This document shows positions 8,987 to 19,819 of a DNA stretch of 64,000 bases, in pieces. The notes beneath the pieces were generated by a model that was not told where the DNA came from, made no database searches, and saw only the letters and a list, made by a program, of their open reading frames with translations. Position 1 is the stretch's first letter. The number at the start of each line of letters is the position of its first letter. A program made the position numbers and the translations under genes. Source of the stretch: Aporhodopirellula aestuarii (lineage in GTDB: Bacteria; Planctomycetota; Planctomycetia; Pirellulales; Pirellulaceae); the NCBI RefSeq assembly GCF_023701485.1, contig NZ_JAMQBK010000015.1:29393-93392 (forward strand). Reading direction: 5' to 3'.

Positions 8987-10771
8987 ATGAATATTGAAAC
9001 TTTTCGCGATCTCGGGGGCAATCGTGGCTCGATCGGATCGGCAGTGATCCTCCTTCTCGCGTTGGGCGGATGCTCAAATGAACCTGACTTGGTCGAAACC
9101 AGAACGGTGCCCCCCAAGCCGGTTTCGGTTTTCACGTTGACGCGGAGTGCGCCGACGACGCAACAGGAAATCACCGGTTCAGTCGTCCCTTGGAAAACGG
9201 AGCAAATCGGATTCGAACTGGCCGGACGCGTTGCCGAAGTTGTTGAACCGAACGAGATGGTCACGCCACAAATCGGTTCGCTTCGGACATCGCAATACCC
9301 ACATTCAACGCGTTTAGCACGACTCAATGACGAGGAATTGCAAATCGCCGTTGAAGCAGCGCAAGCCGACGTTGCGGTGGCGACCCTGAACCGAGACGCC
9401 AACAAGGTCACGATCGAACAACGGTTGCCCGCATTGATCAACTCCGCAAAAGCCGAGGCAACCCTCGCTGACATGGAACTCACGCGGGTCACGAAATTGG
9501 TTCAACAAAATGCGATCTCGCGATCCGAAGCCGACACCGCGAGGACTCGCGTTTCTACAACTCGAGCGAGCCTCGCGACAGCGGAAGCCGATCTGGCTCA
9601 GGCCCAAGCTCAGCAACTCGCACTTGAAGCTCAAGTCGCCCAATCTGAGCACCGTTTGTCTGAAGCGAAACGGAACTTGCGGAACGCGATTTTGCACAGC
9701 CCATTCCCGGGTCAAGTTTCGGAGGTGCATGTGGTCCCAGGAACCTATGTCAAGGAAGGAGACCCAATCGTCACAGTGCAAATGATGGATCCGATGTCGA
9801 TCGAATTCGAGGTGACCTCCCGAGACTCGCGTCGTTATCGACGAGGCGACATGCTGTCCGTTCGGGTCACCGACGGCAATGGTGAGCTCCGTTCACTCAG
9901 TGGTATGGTGAACCATGTGGATTCGGTAGCCGACCCCGCGGCACGAACGTTTACCGTTTCACTGCATGTACGTAACGAGTTCGACGACGTCCGGGTCCCC
10001 GCGTCCGAATCAAACGAACCAATCGCTTGGACCGAGCAAATCGCGCCGCTCAACATCGGTCCCATCATCACGAATGATCAACGTCTTCTCGTCGAGATTG
10101 ACTCTGTCCACAACATCGGTGGCGAAAACTTTGTTTGGAAGGTGACCAATCGGCAGTGGGGCACACCTTCGCTCACGAGCAATCGGGTACTCACCGTTGA
10201 GAAAGTCCCCGTACGAATCACCAGCGACATCATTCCGTTTCTCGGTAAATGGAAATTCGTCGCAATTGAATTCGCAGATCCCAATTCCCAAATCGACATG
10301 GATCGCGATCTAATCACAGGCAAACTCTTCTTCAAACCTACCGCCTCCCCGGACACCAAATCCTCACCCGAGCATCCTGAGTCGTCGCCCACGTTGGAGA
10401 CATGGAAAGGCAATCGCGTGATGGTCGATGAACAGCGTTGGCTGTTAAGGTCGGGCGACGTGGCGCAGGTATCGCTCATGCCGAGCGAACCGCACGACGG
10501 ATACTACGTGCCCATGAAAGCAGTACGAGAAGAGCGTGACGAACGATTCATTCACGTCGTTGAAATGATCGAAGGGCAACCGACCGCCAAGCGGATCAAT
10601 GTCGAGATTGCCGAAGACAATTCGGTCGTCGACGAGTCCGTCCTCCTGCGTCTAAAAGCGTCTCCGCAAAACCGATTGCACGAAGGAATGCAGGTCGTCA
10701 TGGAAGGCACTCACTACTTGAATGATGGCGACCTCGTCCTGATCACGCCCAGCACAGGAGGCCTCCGGTGA
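8987..10771 (+). CDS. RND efflux periplasmic adaptor (membrane fusion) lipoprotein
   Basis: 594 residues. The lipoprotein signal ends in LLALGGC near residue 29, so the protein should be lipid-anchored to a membrane and bridge the RND permease to an outer-membrane channel. A lipoyl half-motif, a long coiled-coil hairpin (residues about 125-240, rich in Ala/Glu/Gln), the second lipoyl half (HSPFPGQVSEVHVVPGTYV) and a beta-barrel (MMDPMSIEFEV) follow in HlyD order. Residues about 325-490 are an extra block absent from ordinary 360-400-residue adaptors. The stop overlaps the permease start by 4 bases (GTGA), indicating translational coupling. Confidence 0.88.
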   Translation: MNIETFRDLGGNRGSIGSAVILLLALGGCSNEPDLVETRTVPPKPVSVFTLTRSAPTTQQEITGSVVPWKTEQIGFELAGRVAEVVEPNEMVTPQIGSLRTSQYPHSTRLARLNDEELQIAVEAAQADVAVATLNRDANKVTIEQRLPALINSAKAEATLADMELTRVTKLVQQNAISRSEADTARTRVSTTRASLATAEADLAQAQAQQLALEAQVAQSEHRLSEAKRNLRNAILHSPFPGQVSEVHVVPGTYVKEGDPIVTVQMMDPMSIEFEVTSRDSRRYRRGDMLSVRVTDGNGELRSLSGMVNHVDSVADPAARTFTVSLHVRNEFDDVRVPASESNEPIAWTEQIAPLNIGPIITNDQRLLVEIDSVHNIGGENFVWKVTNRQWGTPSLTSNRVLTVEKVPVRITSDIIPFLGKWKFVAIEFADPNSQIDMDRDLITGKLFFKPTASPDTKSSPEHPESSPTLETWKGNRVMVDEQRWLLRSGDVAQVSLMPSEPHDGYYVPMKAVREERDERFIHVVEMIEGQPTAKRINVEIAEDNSVVDESVLLRLKASPQNRLHEGMQVVMEGTHYLNDGDLVLITPSTGGLR

Positions 10772-13700
10772 GCAGCCTTCCTGAACTGGCGGTAAAACGA
10801 CCGACCATCACAATCACAATGGTGTTGTTATTTGTGGCGTGGGGAAGCGTCAGCTTTTTCACGATGCCGCGACGCGAGGACCCCGAGTTCACCCTCAAAG
10901 TTGCGGTCGTGACAACACGATGGGAGGGTGCCTCGGCCGAACAGATTGAAAAACTAATCACCGATCCACTCGAAGACACCATCGACGGCCTCGAAGAGGT
11001 TCGGTTGATCCGATCGACGTCCAGCAGCGAGATGTCCGTCATCTTCGTTGAATTAGAGGATTGGGTTCCCGGCGCTCGCGTTGACGACGCGTGGGATCGA
11101 GTGCGTGCCAGGATTCGTAACGTCGCGATGCCGGATCCCTCGATCTCGCCCTTCCTCTATGACGAATTCGCCGACACCAGTGTTTTGCTATACGCCGTGC
11201 ATCAACAACCCGTTGACGGTCAGACGCACATTGACCCGAAATTCACGTACTCCCATCGCCAATTGGATCTCTTTTCGGAACGGATACGAGACAGTTTGCG
11301 TTTGCTCCCCGGCGTGTCCCAAGTTGCACGATTTGGCGTGCAAGACGAAGCGATCTACATCGAAACCGATGAAGGAACGTGGTCGAGAATCGAACTAACG
11401 ACGAATCAGATCACCAATCTCGCTCAAACGCAGAATATTGTTGCACCGGGGGGGCGTATCGACGCAGAAGACGGCCGATTTTTCGTCAAACCGAGCGGTG
11501 ACGTTAACGCGGTCGAAGAACTCGACTCTCTCGTCGTCGGTGTGGTTCCCGCGGCGGCAGGCGTGAATCAGGTACAACTCAAAGATTTAGGCCTATCGGT
11601 TCGTCGAGGCTATACCGATCCGCCTCAACGAATTTGTCGATACGGAACACCTGACCTGGAAACTTCAACGATCGTCTTAGCCGTTTCGATGAAGTCAGGC
11701 GCCAATATCATCGACATTTGCAGCAACGCCAAAACCAGTGTCGCTCAACTGCAATCTACGGGCGTCCTGCCGCCCGATTTGGCGGTGTCAATCATTTCCG
11801 ATCAATCCGACAGCGTTAAGAAGCGTATTCGCGAAGTTGGCGTCAACATCATCGAAGCGATCCTCGTGGTTGTCGTCTTGGTCTACCTCGTTGTCGGATT
11901 TCGAACCGCCGCGGTGATGGCCGCCAACATCCCGTTTGTTGTGATCTCGTCGCTAGCGATCATCACGCTGTTTGGCGTTCAACTCGAGCAAATGTCGTTG
12001 GCGTCCATGATTATTTCGCTGGGGCTGTTGGTCGACAATGCCGTTCAGGTCTGCGACCAAACCCGCACCAACCAAATCGCCGGCATGGCCCCACGGGAAG
12101 CCGCCGTCAAAGGCGCGGAAATGTTGGGCGTGTCCATGCTCAGCGGTACCGGCACAACCATCGCAGCGTTTATTCCGATGTTGATCGCGATGGACGGCGC
12201 CAACCGTGAGTTCATCTACAGCCTGCCAATCACCCTATCAGTGATGCTCGCGGTCAGTTGGCTGTTGGCAATGACGTTTTGTGTCATCCTCGCCTCGTGG
12301 ATCATCCGCCCACCCAAAGACCTGAATCATCCAACTGCGCCGCTTCCATGGCTGATGAAGAAACTCGGTTCCATCACTTGGTTGCCGAAACGAAAGCGGC
12401 AGGCATCCTCCGACCCATCACCGAACGAGTCGGTGTCAAGCAATGCCACGCAAGGAGTCTTCTACCGCCTGTACGGGACGACGCTGCGTTGGGCGCTGCG
12501 TCACCGAGTCGCAACGATCGTGGGCGCCGTTGCCATCTTTTTGCTCTCTACGCAGTTGCCGGTCTCGAGTGAGTTCTTTCCGTTGACCGAGCGTGATCAG
12601 TTTGCCGTGGAAGTGTGGTTACCCGAATCCGCATCGATCGAACAAACCAACGAGGTCGCACGACAAGTCGAGGACATGATTCGCACCCTGAGTCCGTATG
12701 TCGATGAACAAGGTCGCTCACGAGAACGACTACTTAACATGCGAACGATCGTTGGCGGAGGCGGGGCACGCTGGTATCTCGCCTGGGAACCCGAATCGGC
12801 AAAACCGAACTACGCGGAGATATTGATCCACACAACGGATGGGAAGGTGACTCATGAATTTTCCGAACGCCTTCGTGTGGTCGCACGCGAAGGTGATTCA
12901 GCGCTGGGGTTGAGCCCGATTGCAGGCGCCCGCGTTGTTCCGATCGAGTTGTCTTTAGGACCGCCTGCCGATCCGGTTGTTCTGCGCATCGTTGGTAACG
13001 GACTTGCCGACATGAATGAACTCCGTTCCGCCGCTAACCGCGTCAAAGAACTCGTTGCCGCCGCACCCGACACATGGGACGTCAACGACTCGTGGGGTGT
13101 TCCCTGCCGACAACTTTATGTGGACGTCGACGCCAATCGGGCGAGCCTCTCAGGCATTCGCAATTCAGAAATCGCCTCGACGCTCGACGCCTATTTTTCC
13201 GGAAAACTGTTAACCACCTATCGTGAGAACGACCGACAAATCCCCGTCTACTTTCGGCTTACTCCCGATAGTCGGAAGTCGCTCGGCACGATCAATGATG
13301 CCCACATCGAGAGTCAAATCGGCAAAACGTCACTCGCCGCAGTCGCCAGCGTCAGCCCGCAGTGGCGTCCGGCATTCATCGATCGACGCGATGGCAACCG
13401 AACGATCGAGGTGCGATCACGGATCAACGTGGGAGCATCAGGAAATGACATCACCAATCAAGTTTTCAACTCTGAATCAATGAAGGAACTCCAAGCTCAA
13501 TTGCCACCCGGATTTCGTGTTGAAATTGGCGGTGCACTCGAGGAATCGATGAAGGCACAGTGGAAAATGTTCAAATCATTTGGATTGTCGTTTGTCGCGA
13601 TCTTCATCCTGCTGATCCTGCAGTTCAACAGTATTGCCCGGACGTCAATCATCATTGTGACATTACCGTTAGCATTGGTTGGTGCACTGACCGGATTATG

Positions 13701-14067
13701 GATGACCGGAAATGCATTCGGATTCATGCCACAACTCGGCGTGCTGGCACTGTTTGGAATCGTGCTTAACTCCGCAATTCTCTTTGTCGAATTTGCGGAC
13801 ATCGTTACCAGTCAGAAAAGCGTTAGCCTGGGTCGCAAATTGACGCGTCAGGAATTTCAATCAGCGATCGTTGAGGCAGGACAACAACGGTTGATGCCAA
13901 TCTTCTTAACCACCGCCACGACCGTTGGCGGACTGATCCCGCTCGCACTCGGCGGCGGGCCACTTTGGCAAGGATTGGCGTGGCTGTTAATCTTCGGTCT
14001 GACGTTCGCAACAACGTTGACGTTGTTGTTAATCCCGGCGCTCTATTCGTTCCTGTCGCCGAAATAA
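10768..14067 (+). CDS. RND family efflux permease (HAE1-like)
   Basis: 1099 residues, slightly over the usual 1030-1050. The GTG start at 10768 overlaps the adaptor stop. The N-terminal motif (ELAVKRPTITITMVLLFVAWG), the GLEEVRLIRSTSSSEMSVI porter segment, the TM block LVDNAVQVCDQTR in TM4, and two halves each with a large periplasmic loop identify a proton-driven trimeric pump. NAFGFMPQLGVLALFGIVLNS lies in the second half. A cytoplasmic linker around KLGSITWLPKRKRQASSDPSPNE is longer than usual. No outer-membrane factor is in this operon, so a distal TolC must serve it. Confidence 0.92.
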   Translation: MSSLPELAVKRPTITITMVLLFVAWGSVSFFTMPRREDPEFTLKVAVVTTRWEGASAEQIEKLITDPLEDTIDGLEEVRLIRSTSSSEMSVIFVELEDWVPGARVDDAWDRVRARIRNVAMPDPSISPFLYDEFADTSVLLYAVHQQPVDGQTHIDPKFTYSHRQLDLFSERIRDSLRLLPGVSQVARFGVQDEAIYIETDEGTWSRIELTTNQITNLAQTQNIVAPGGRIDAEDGRFFVKPSGDVNAVEELDSLVVGVVPAAAGVNQVQLKDLGLSVRRGYTDPPQRICRYGTPDLETSTIVLAVSMKSGANIIDICSNAKTSVAQLQSTGVLPPDLAVSIISDQSDSVKKRIREVGVNIIEAILVVVVLVYLVVGFRTAAVMAANIPFVVISSLAIITLFGVQLEQMSLASMIISLGLLVDNAVQVCDQTRTNQIAGMAPREAAVKGAEMLGVSMLSGTGTTIAAFIPMLIAMDGANREFIYSLPITLSVMLAVSWLLAMTFCVILASWIIRPPKDLNHPTAPLPWLMKKLGSITWLPKRKRQASSDPSPNESVSSNATQGVFYRLYGTTLRWALRHRVATIVGAVAIFLLSTQLPVSSEFFPLTERDQFAVEVWLPESASIEQTNEVARQVEDMIRTLSPYVDEQGRSRERLLNMRTIVGGGGARWYLAWEPESAKPNYAEILIHTTDGKVTHEFSERLRVVAREGDSALGLSPIAGARVVPIELSLGPPADPVVLRIVGNGLADMNELRSAANRVKELVAAAPDTWDVNDSWGVPCRQLYVDVDANRASLSGIRNSEIASTLDAYFSGKLLTTYRENDRQIPVYFRLTPDSRKSLGTINDAHIESQIGKTSLAAVASVSPQWRPAFIDRRDGNRTIEVRSRINVGASGNDITNQVFNSESMKELQAQLPPGFRVEIGGALEESMKAQWKMFKSFGLSFVAIFILLILQFNSIARTSIIIVTLPLALVGALTGLWMTGNAFGFMPQLGVLALFGIVLNSAILFVEFADIVTSQKSVSLGRKLTRQEFQSAIVEAGQQRLMPIFLTTATTVGGLIPLALGGGPLWQGLAWLLIFGLTFATTLTLLLIPALYSFLSPK

Positions 14068-14242
14068 AAGGGGCACCTGAGAAAGACAACCGCGAAAGCA
14101 TCCGTTTTTGCCCGGTGGACTGATCGATTCGTCGTCACAACGGACGACTAGCACAATTCTTAAAAAGATGCCGCCAGACTTCGGGGGCTGTATTTTGGCA
14201 AATCTGGCTCATGTAAACGGGCATGTCATCCGTTGAGATGCA

Positions 14243-15523
14243 CTAGTTTGGAACACGGCAGACCTGTCGGTTGCTCGATGCCGCCAATTCGACGATATCG
14301 GCGGCTTGGGTAACGCCTCCGCAACGCTCAATTGCCACATGCATCTTGCGTGCGTTTTCTCGGTAAGACGGATCGTGCAGAATTTGAGAAATCGCCTTTC
14401 TAAGCGTGGCAACCGAAACTGACTTTGCAGGAATCGACTCGCCGCAACCTGACCATTTTACTCGCGATCCGATCCCAGGCTGATCATTGGCTAGCGGGAT
14501 AACCACCATGGGAATCGCGTTGGTGAGACATTCGAGTGTCGTGTTCATTCCACCGTGAGTGATCGTCAACGCGGCTCGTTTTAGCAGTTCAAGCTGCGGC
14601 GCGTATCGAACCGCGATCGGTGATCCCGGGAACGTCGGGATGGCTTCATTCTCCATGGATCGTCCTAGCGAAATCACGAGCTGTACATCGAATGTCGCAC
14701 AAGCTTCTGCAATTTCGTGAAATAGATGCTTCGCGTTTCCATGGATCGTTCCCAAACTGGCATAGACCAGCGGTTGATCCGTCAGACGATCGAACGGAAA
14801 ATCCGTTTGTGGTCGACCGACATTGTTGTGAAACGGCCCCGTGAAGTGAAAATAATCGGGCAGGTCAGTACGAGGAAATTCCAGCTCGGCTGGCTGCTGG
14901 CTAATCTGTGCAAGCTTTGAAAACCGATCGTTTGCAGCGACGTGCGCAGGCAGATTCCACTGTCTTCGTTGGCCATCAATCGTCCGCATCACCGGCTTCA
15001 ATAGTCGACGCGTGACTCGATATCCGATTCGATTCCGCAACCGCCCCAAGAAGGACGGGTTGTCGTGCCAGGGAGTAAATGGCGACGGAACGAGATCATC
15101 CCGATTTAAGATTGCGGCACTACAAAGATTCACAAACGGGATTCCGAGATAATCTGCAACCGAACCGGCCTCGGGAGTCGCCTGGTCAACGATCAACGCG
15201 TCAACGCCAGATCGACGTAGAACCTCGGGAGCATCACGCAAAAAGACGCTTGCGTTTTCGTTGAACAACTGGACCGTGTAGGCCAAGGCAGCACGCCCCT
15301 GAAGCCGGCCGAGCTGCTTCAACGCGTTCTCCACGCTCCCACGCGGAAACTCGGCCTCCCCAATTGCGACGAACCCGATCCCGGCGTTCGCTACCGCCTC
15401 CTCCGCATCCAGTTTTCCAAATAACGTGACGCGATGACCGCGGTTTCGGAGTTCTTTCCCGAGAGGAAGGATCGTATTGAGATGGCCCGTGGTCGCGGGG
15501 CAAACCAATCCAAAATGTTTCAT
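14243..15523 (-). CDS. Glycosyltransferase, GT1/MGT family
   Basis: The ATG at 15523 (426 residues) starts at the conserved N-terminus MKHFGLVCPATTGHLNTILP, where the His of TGHLN corresponds to the catalytic base of UDP-glycosyltransferases. The nucleotide-sugar-binding region has ITHGGMNTTLECLTNAIPMV and PLANDQPGIGSRV, close to the classic HGG...P....DQ pattern. It should transfer a sugar from an activated nucleotide donor to a lipid or small lipophilic acceptor. It is a monocistronic leftward gene; the downstream ABC-F gene is in the same direction but 105 bases upstream of it. Confidence 0.88.
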   Translation of the reverse strand: MKHFGLVCPATTGHLNTILPLGKELRNRGHRVTLFGKLDAEEAVANAGIGFVAIGEAEFPRGSVENALKQLGRLQGRAALAYTVQLFNENASVFLRDAPEVLRRSGVDALIVDQATPEAGSVADYLGIPFVNLCSAAILNRDDLVPSPFTPWHDNPSFLGRLRNRIGYRVTRRLLKPVMRTIDGQRRQWNLPAHVAANDRFSKLAQISQQPAELEFPRTDLPDYFHFTGPFHNNVGRPQTDFPFDRLTDQPLVYASLGTIHGNAKHLFHEIAEACATFDVQLVISLGRSMENEAIPTFPGSPIAVRYAPQLELLKRAALTITHGGMNTTLECLTNAIPMVVIPLANDQPGIGSRVKWSGCGESIPAKSVSVATLRKAISQILHDPSYRENARKMHVAIERCGGVTQAADIVELAASSNRQVCRVPN

Positions 15524-15628
15524 CTGCAAACTCCCTGACAACGTTTTGACACCGCGTTGCACGCCACATCACGGGCCACAGAGACCGGATCAACGAGCAA
15601 ATCGAGGAGGCTTTGGCTTTGTAATGTT

Positions 15629-17221
15629 TTAGGATGCGGTCGCGCCGAGGTTGATTTCGCGGGTGATCGAAATGGACTTCAGGAATGCCGCGTCGTGGCT
15701 GATGACGACTAACGCACCGTCGTAGGCTTTTAAACCGGCTTCGATGGTGTCGATCGATTCGAGGTCGAGATGATTCGTGGGTTCATCGAGAATGAGCAAG
15801 CGCGGCGGGGCGGGTCCGCCCAAAACGCAAGCGAGCCCTGCTCGAAGCAGTTCGCCGCCACTGAGAGTGGAAACGTCCTGCAACGCCGCATCCGATCGGA
15901 ATTTGAATCGGGCCAGTGCAGCGCGACACTCATTCTCAGTCGAGGTCGGATTGATCCGCAGATAATTCTCGCGTACGGTTCCGTCCGGCCCCAGAAAACG
16001 AACGGTTTGATCGAGGATTGCAAACTCGGTTCGTCGATCGATCGAACCACTCCATGGCTGGAGATTGCCAGCGATGAGGTCGATCAATGTTGTTTTTCCG
16101 GACCCATTGGGTCCTGAAATCACGATTCGTTCTGGTCCCGTGACCGTCATAGTAAAGTTGCAAATAAGCGGACGCTCAGGGTCGAAACCAAACGTGACAT
16201 CGTCAATCTGCAAGATCGTTTTCGACGGGTGCAGATTCGTGGATGACAATTCGACTCGAAATGGATCGATGACCTCAATCTTCTTGCGAGCATCATTGAG
16301 CAGCTGACTCGCCTGTTCTCGAAAACGAGCGGCTTCGCGTCCTTTGTCTGCGGTCGTGAGTTCACTCCGCTCCTTCCGTGCACCGATCAAGATCCGCGGC
16401 ATCCCACCTTTCGCAGCCGATTTTTTCCCGGCGCGATTGCGCCGAGATTGCCGTTCAACTTTCTCTTGCCCCACTTTGGCTAGCTGCGCCGACCTCTTTT
16501 CCGCCTCTGCGAGATCTCGCTGCGCCGCCGAGAGTTCTTGTGACTTGAGCGTTTGGTATTCGTCCCAATTGCCGCCATAGGATTTGGCCCCCAGCGAAGT
16601 GAGCTCGACAATGGAATCCATCAATTCGAGAACTTCGCGGTCATGGCTGATGACGAGTGCACCCGATTTCCAGCTCTCCAGGAATTCAAGAACCGTTTCT
16701 CGCCCGTCACGATCCAAATGATTGGTAGGTTCATCGAGGAGCAAGAAGTCAACTTCGGAAAACAACAGTGACGCGATCCCAACCCGCGTACGTTGCCCGC
16801 CCGACATCAATGCAATCCGGCGGTCGGCTGGAAAATCGAGCCCAAGACGCCCGAGCGCCGTCGCGATTCGCGTCTCCAGCGTCCAGTCGGCGTTCGAAAA
16901 GTCAGACTCCGTTCCAATGCCCTCCGCAATGCGTTTCAAGATCGCAAGCTCTGCCGAGACGCTGAATACATCCGCGATCGTCCGTTGCTCATCCACGTGA
17001 ACAAGCTGGTCCAATACCGCGGTTGTACCGACAACCGAAATACTTCCTGAGTTTGGTTGCAGCTCACCCCGGATCAGTTTGAATAGCGTGGTTTTCCCAA
17101 CGCCATTGCGACCGACAATTCCAGTCCGAAGGGCACCGAAACTGACGTGGAGATCGGTGAAAAGTGGAGCTCGGTTAGGCAGGCGAAAGGTGACGCCGGT
17201 GACAGAGATTGATTTGGCCAT
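15629..17221 (-). CDS. ABC-F family ATPase (duplicated ATP-binding cassette)
   Basis: 530 residues with two nucleotide-binding domains and no membrane segment. NBD1 has Walker A GRNGVGKTT at 37-45, signature SGGQRTR and Walker B LLLDEPTNHLD. NBD2 has GPNGSGKTT, SGGELLR and LILDEPTNHLD. Between them is a basic, helical linker (about residues 235-310: QKVERQSRRNRAGKKSAAKGG), as in ABC-F proteins that act on ribosomes (EttA/Uup/antibiotic-resistance groups). The exact subfamily cannot be assigned from sequence alone. Confidence 0.9.
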   Translation of the reverse strand: MAKSISVTGVTFRLPNRAPLFTDLHVSFGALRTGIVGRNGVGKTTLFKLIRGELQPNSGSISVVGTTAVLDQLVHVDEQRTIADVFSVSAELAILKRIAEGIGTESDFSNADWTLETRIATALGRLGLDFPADRRIALMSGGQRTRVGIASLLFSEVDFLLLDEPTNHLDRDGRETVLEFLESWKSGALVISHDREVLELMDSIVELTSLGAKSYGGNWDEYQTLKSQELSAAQRDLAEAEKRSAQLAKVGQEKVERQSRRNRAGKKSAAKGGMPRILIGARKERSELTTADKGREAARFREQASQLLNDARKKIEVIDPFRVELSSTNLHPSKTILQIDDVTFGFDPERPLICNFTMTVTGPERIVISGPNGSGKTTLIDLIAGNLQPWSGSIDRRTEFAILDQTVRFLGPDGTVRENYLRINPTSTENECRAALARFKFRSDAALQDVSTLSGGELLRAGLACVLGGPAPPRLLILDEPTNHLDLESIDTIEAGLKAYDGALVVISHDAAFLKSISITREINLGATAS

Positions 17222-17675
17222 GAGTGAAATTCGTCCAGCTTCGGAGACACGTCTGACGTGAATAGATACCGTTTGAGCTAGTCGAATTCTTCATTTCATT
17301 TCTCTACATTGCTATCAACGCGAGGCCCCCTGGATTCAGGGCAACTCAGCTTTTGAAACTGGGGCGTCGGGCTCGTTTTGGGTTGCTCCACAGTCCATCG
17401 TGTTTCGCACATTGGATTGACGGAGCTGTGTGTTTCGATGTTGGATCGACGGAGCGATCCACGACGATTGGGTTGTATCGGTAGGGTGATCTACGACATT
17501 TTTTGCTTCCATTGGAGCAGTTCGCGACTACACGACACGAATCGGTCACGTCAGGTTCAGGAGAAATCAAAATTTCTCCATTTCCTATCGAACGGCAGGC
17601 AAATCACCGTACTGCCGCGAAACGCTTTTTCGGCGAATGGTGCACAGGCACTTGATCTGAATCCGCCAATCTTTT
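17222..17675. other. Intergenic region between convergent-free ABC-F and DUF3500 genes
   Basis: No convincing gene. A short direct repeat is visible: TGTTTCG...TTGGATTGACGGAGC at 17401 and TGTTTCGATGTTGGATCGACGGAGC at 17430, a period of about 30 bases. Nothing else could be assigned. Confidence 0.4.
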
Positions 17676-18848
17676 TCAGTGCGGATGGCTGTGGTAGTGC
17701 TGACGCAGAAGGTCTTTGCCATAGTCGTTTCCGTTGGGAGTTCGGATGACGGTATGGATATGGTCACGCGTCGGCTCGGATGTGTGAAAGGGAGCGACAC
17801 GACGTTGGTGGTCGAACTCGATCAGGATCACGGGGCTGTGGACGCGATAGTAGTACACGCTCTGGTCAGTCGTGCCGCCGATCCACGCGAAGTGCGTGTC
17901 GTCGAGATGCTTCTCGACTTCGGACATCCGCACCTTAGCGTGCCCTTCGCGAATGTTGCCGACATACTCTTCGATGAGTCGCAGCAACGCCTGTTTCTGC
18001 GCGTCGTTGAGTTTCGATCCGGCAATCCCGGCGTAATCCAGAACCACGTTGTCCTTGTAGGCTTCGGTCAAATTATTGTTGCCGTTCTTGCGATTCATGA
18101 TGATCGCCTCGGAACGTTGTTCGTCATCTAACATCGTGATCAGATCCAGGCCCTTGTCCTGTTCGTCCTGCATCACGATGGTGCCTTTAAATTTTCCTCC
18201 CTTCGCTTCGACCGGTTCGGATCCCATGAAGACGGGGCTCATCACGACTTGATCGCCCATGACAAAGTAGTTGATGACGACATGGTGCCCATCAAGTTGC
18301 CATCCCCAAGGCTCCGTCTCCGAAGGCTGTCCCATGATCGTGATCCAGTAGAGCCACTCGCCATATTCATCAAAATTATTCGCCAACTCGGCGAGCGTTC
18401 CGTTGAGCTTCATGATGTCTTGGGTTTTCTTGAGTCCCTTGGCGCTGAGGCTTTGCCCGAGCATTTCAAAAGCGAGCGCTCGTTGAGTCTCGGTCATTTC
18501 ATCGAACCCCACGCCCTGGCGTTTGCTGCGATGGCGGTTATCCCATTGCCGCCATTCCGTATCGTCGACCGGAAAAACCGTTCGCTCACGTTGCTCGTCG
18601 GTTAGTCCAGCCAAAAATGCATCGGCGGCGATGCGTACCGGTTCGGTCGTGACGCCAGTGGACTCGATGCGAAACAAATCTTCTTGCACACCTTGCGACG
18701 TCACGATACCGACGAAGGGCTCGTCGATCACAGGCGCCCCCCGACGACCGCCCGGTCCTTGCGAATAGGCAACCAGGATCACGGTGCAACAAAACAGCAA
18801 CCCTGAGGCTCCCGCAATCCAACGGGCGATACGTGAAAAAGTGTTCAT
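17676..18848 (-). CDS. DUF3500 domain protein with N-terminal signal/anchor
   Basis: 390 residues. The N-terminus ([31 protein letters not shown]) is a signal peptide or membrane anchor. The remainder matches the DUF3500 family: [69 protein letters not shown], and a C-terminal His cluster ending HYHSHPH. Conserved His and Asp suggest an enzyme or metal binding, but no activity is established for the family. The gene stands alone. Confidence 0.8.
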   Translation of the reverse strand: MNTFSRIARWIAGASGLLFCCTVILVAYSQGPGGRRGAPVIDEPFVGIVTSQGVQEDLFRIESTGVTTEPVRIAADAFLAGLTDEQRERTVFPVDDTEWRQWDNRHRSKRQGVGFDEMTETQRALAFEMLGQSLSAKGLKKTQDIMKLNGTLAELANNFDEYGEWLYWITIMGQPSETEPWGWQLDGHHVVINYFVMGDQVVMSPVFMGSEPVEAKGGKFKGTIVMQDEQDKGLDLITMLDDEQRSEAIIMNRKNGNNNLTEAYKDNVVLDYAGIAGSKLNDAQKQALLRLIEEYVGNIREGHAKVRMSEVEKHLDDTHFAWIGGTTDQSVYYYRVHSPVILIEFDHQRRVAPFHTSEPTRDHIHTVIRTPNGNDYGKDLLRQHYHSHPH

Positions 18849-19195
18849 GATGTTTTGGAGTATTCGTCACAAGAAGGTGAGGGTGATCGTTTACCAAGTG
18901 CTCTTTATAACTCACCTGCACCGTTATTGCTTGGCAACATTTCCGCCGGAATGATGCTTTCTCTGGTCGAGCACGTCAGATGAACAAGCAGGCTGGATCA
19001 ATGAGCAACGCGGCGAAGCCCCGGCAATGCACGGGGGTAGCAGGCTGACAATGCAAATTCACAAGGTGTGCTATCCGCAACCGACGGATTGTCTTGCCCC
19101 ACATTTCTGAGCCGTTTAGTTGGCACTTGCATATTCATGCAGCGCCGGACTCGGCGCGTGTTTCACTTATACACAAAGCAAAGAACTCTCGCTGG
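18849..19195. other. Intergenic region, nothing recognised
   Basis: About 350 bases without a credible frame. It separates the divergent-facing upstream end of the DUF3500 gene from the 3' end of the TetR gene. No repeat, RNA or terminator was identified. Confidence 0.4.
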
Positions 19196-19777
19196 CTAGG
19201 AAACCAAACGCAACGCTTGCTTAGCAACCTGATGCAACGCGGGCTTGTCGAATCCGCCACGTCCCATCACTCGAATTCCAACGACCAAGGCAAATAAGGC
19301 TCGGGCGGTCGCGCGGACGGGGACAGTGACGGGGATTTGTTCTCGCTGTTGGCCCAGCTTGATTTGTCGCGCGAAAAACTGAGTGAACTCCTTCAAAGCG
19401 GTTGAGACGAGTGCCTGCGCTTCATCGTCGTGCTCACTGAGAGTTAATGAGGTGTTGATCAAAAAGCACCCTTTCTTCTGTGGGTCTTCCATCGACTGCT
19501 GCACAATCGCATCAAATAACACTGATATCGCTTTGAGCGGATCATCAATTGCCTCAAGCCGCTTGAGCAACACGCATCGCTGCTCGCGGTCGTACTTCTG
19601 CAGTGATCTGAGAAACAGCTCCTGTTTGCCTGAGAATGCGTTATAGAGACTACCGCGTTGGATACCCGTCGCCGCAGTCAAATCAGAGATCGAGGTAGCC
19701 ATGTAGCCCTTCTGCCAGAAAACATGCATCGCTTTATCGATGACTTCTGATTCGTCGAATGATTTTTCCCAGGGCAT
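19196..19777 (-). CDS. TetR/AcrR family regulator (AcuR/NemR-like)
   Basis: 193 residues. The N-terminal HTH reads VFWQKGYMATSISDLTAATG then RGSLYNAFSGKQELFLRSL, characteristic of the subgroup that includes AcuR and NemR-type regulators (electrophile or acrylate sensing in known cases). A Cys occurs in KYDREQRCVLL and another in QKKGCFLINTSL; the latter sits where related sensors have a reactive Cys, but this is conjecture. A 20-bp near-palindrome lies 43 bases upstream of its start and is repeated twice before the SDR gene at 6.5 kb, so it probably represses itself and that operon. Confidence 0.88.
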   Translation of the reverse strand: MPWEKSFDESEVIDKAMHVFWQKGYMATSISDLTAATGIQRGSLYNAFSGKQELFLRSLQKYDREQRCVLLKRLEAIDDPLKAISVLFDAIVQQSMEDPQKKGCFLINTSLTLSEHDDEAQALVSTALKEFTQFFARQIKLGQQREQIPVTVPVRATARALFALVVGIRVMGRGGFDKPALHQVAKQALRLVS

Positions 19778-19819
19778 CTCTGATCTTTGGTTTGGAGGTT
19801 AACGGCTCATGATACCGTG

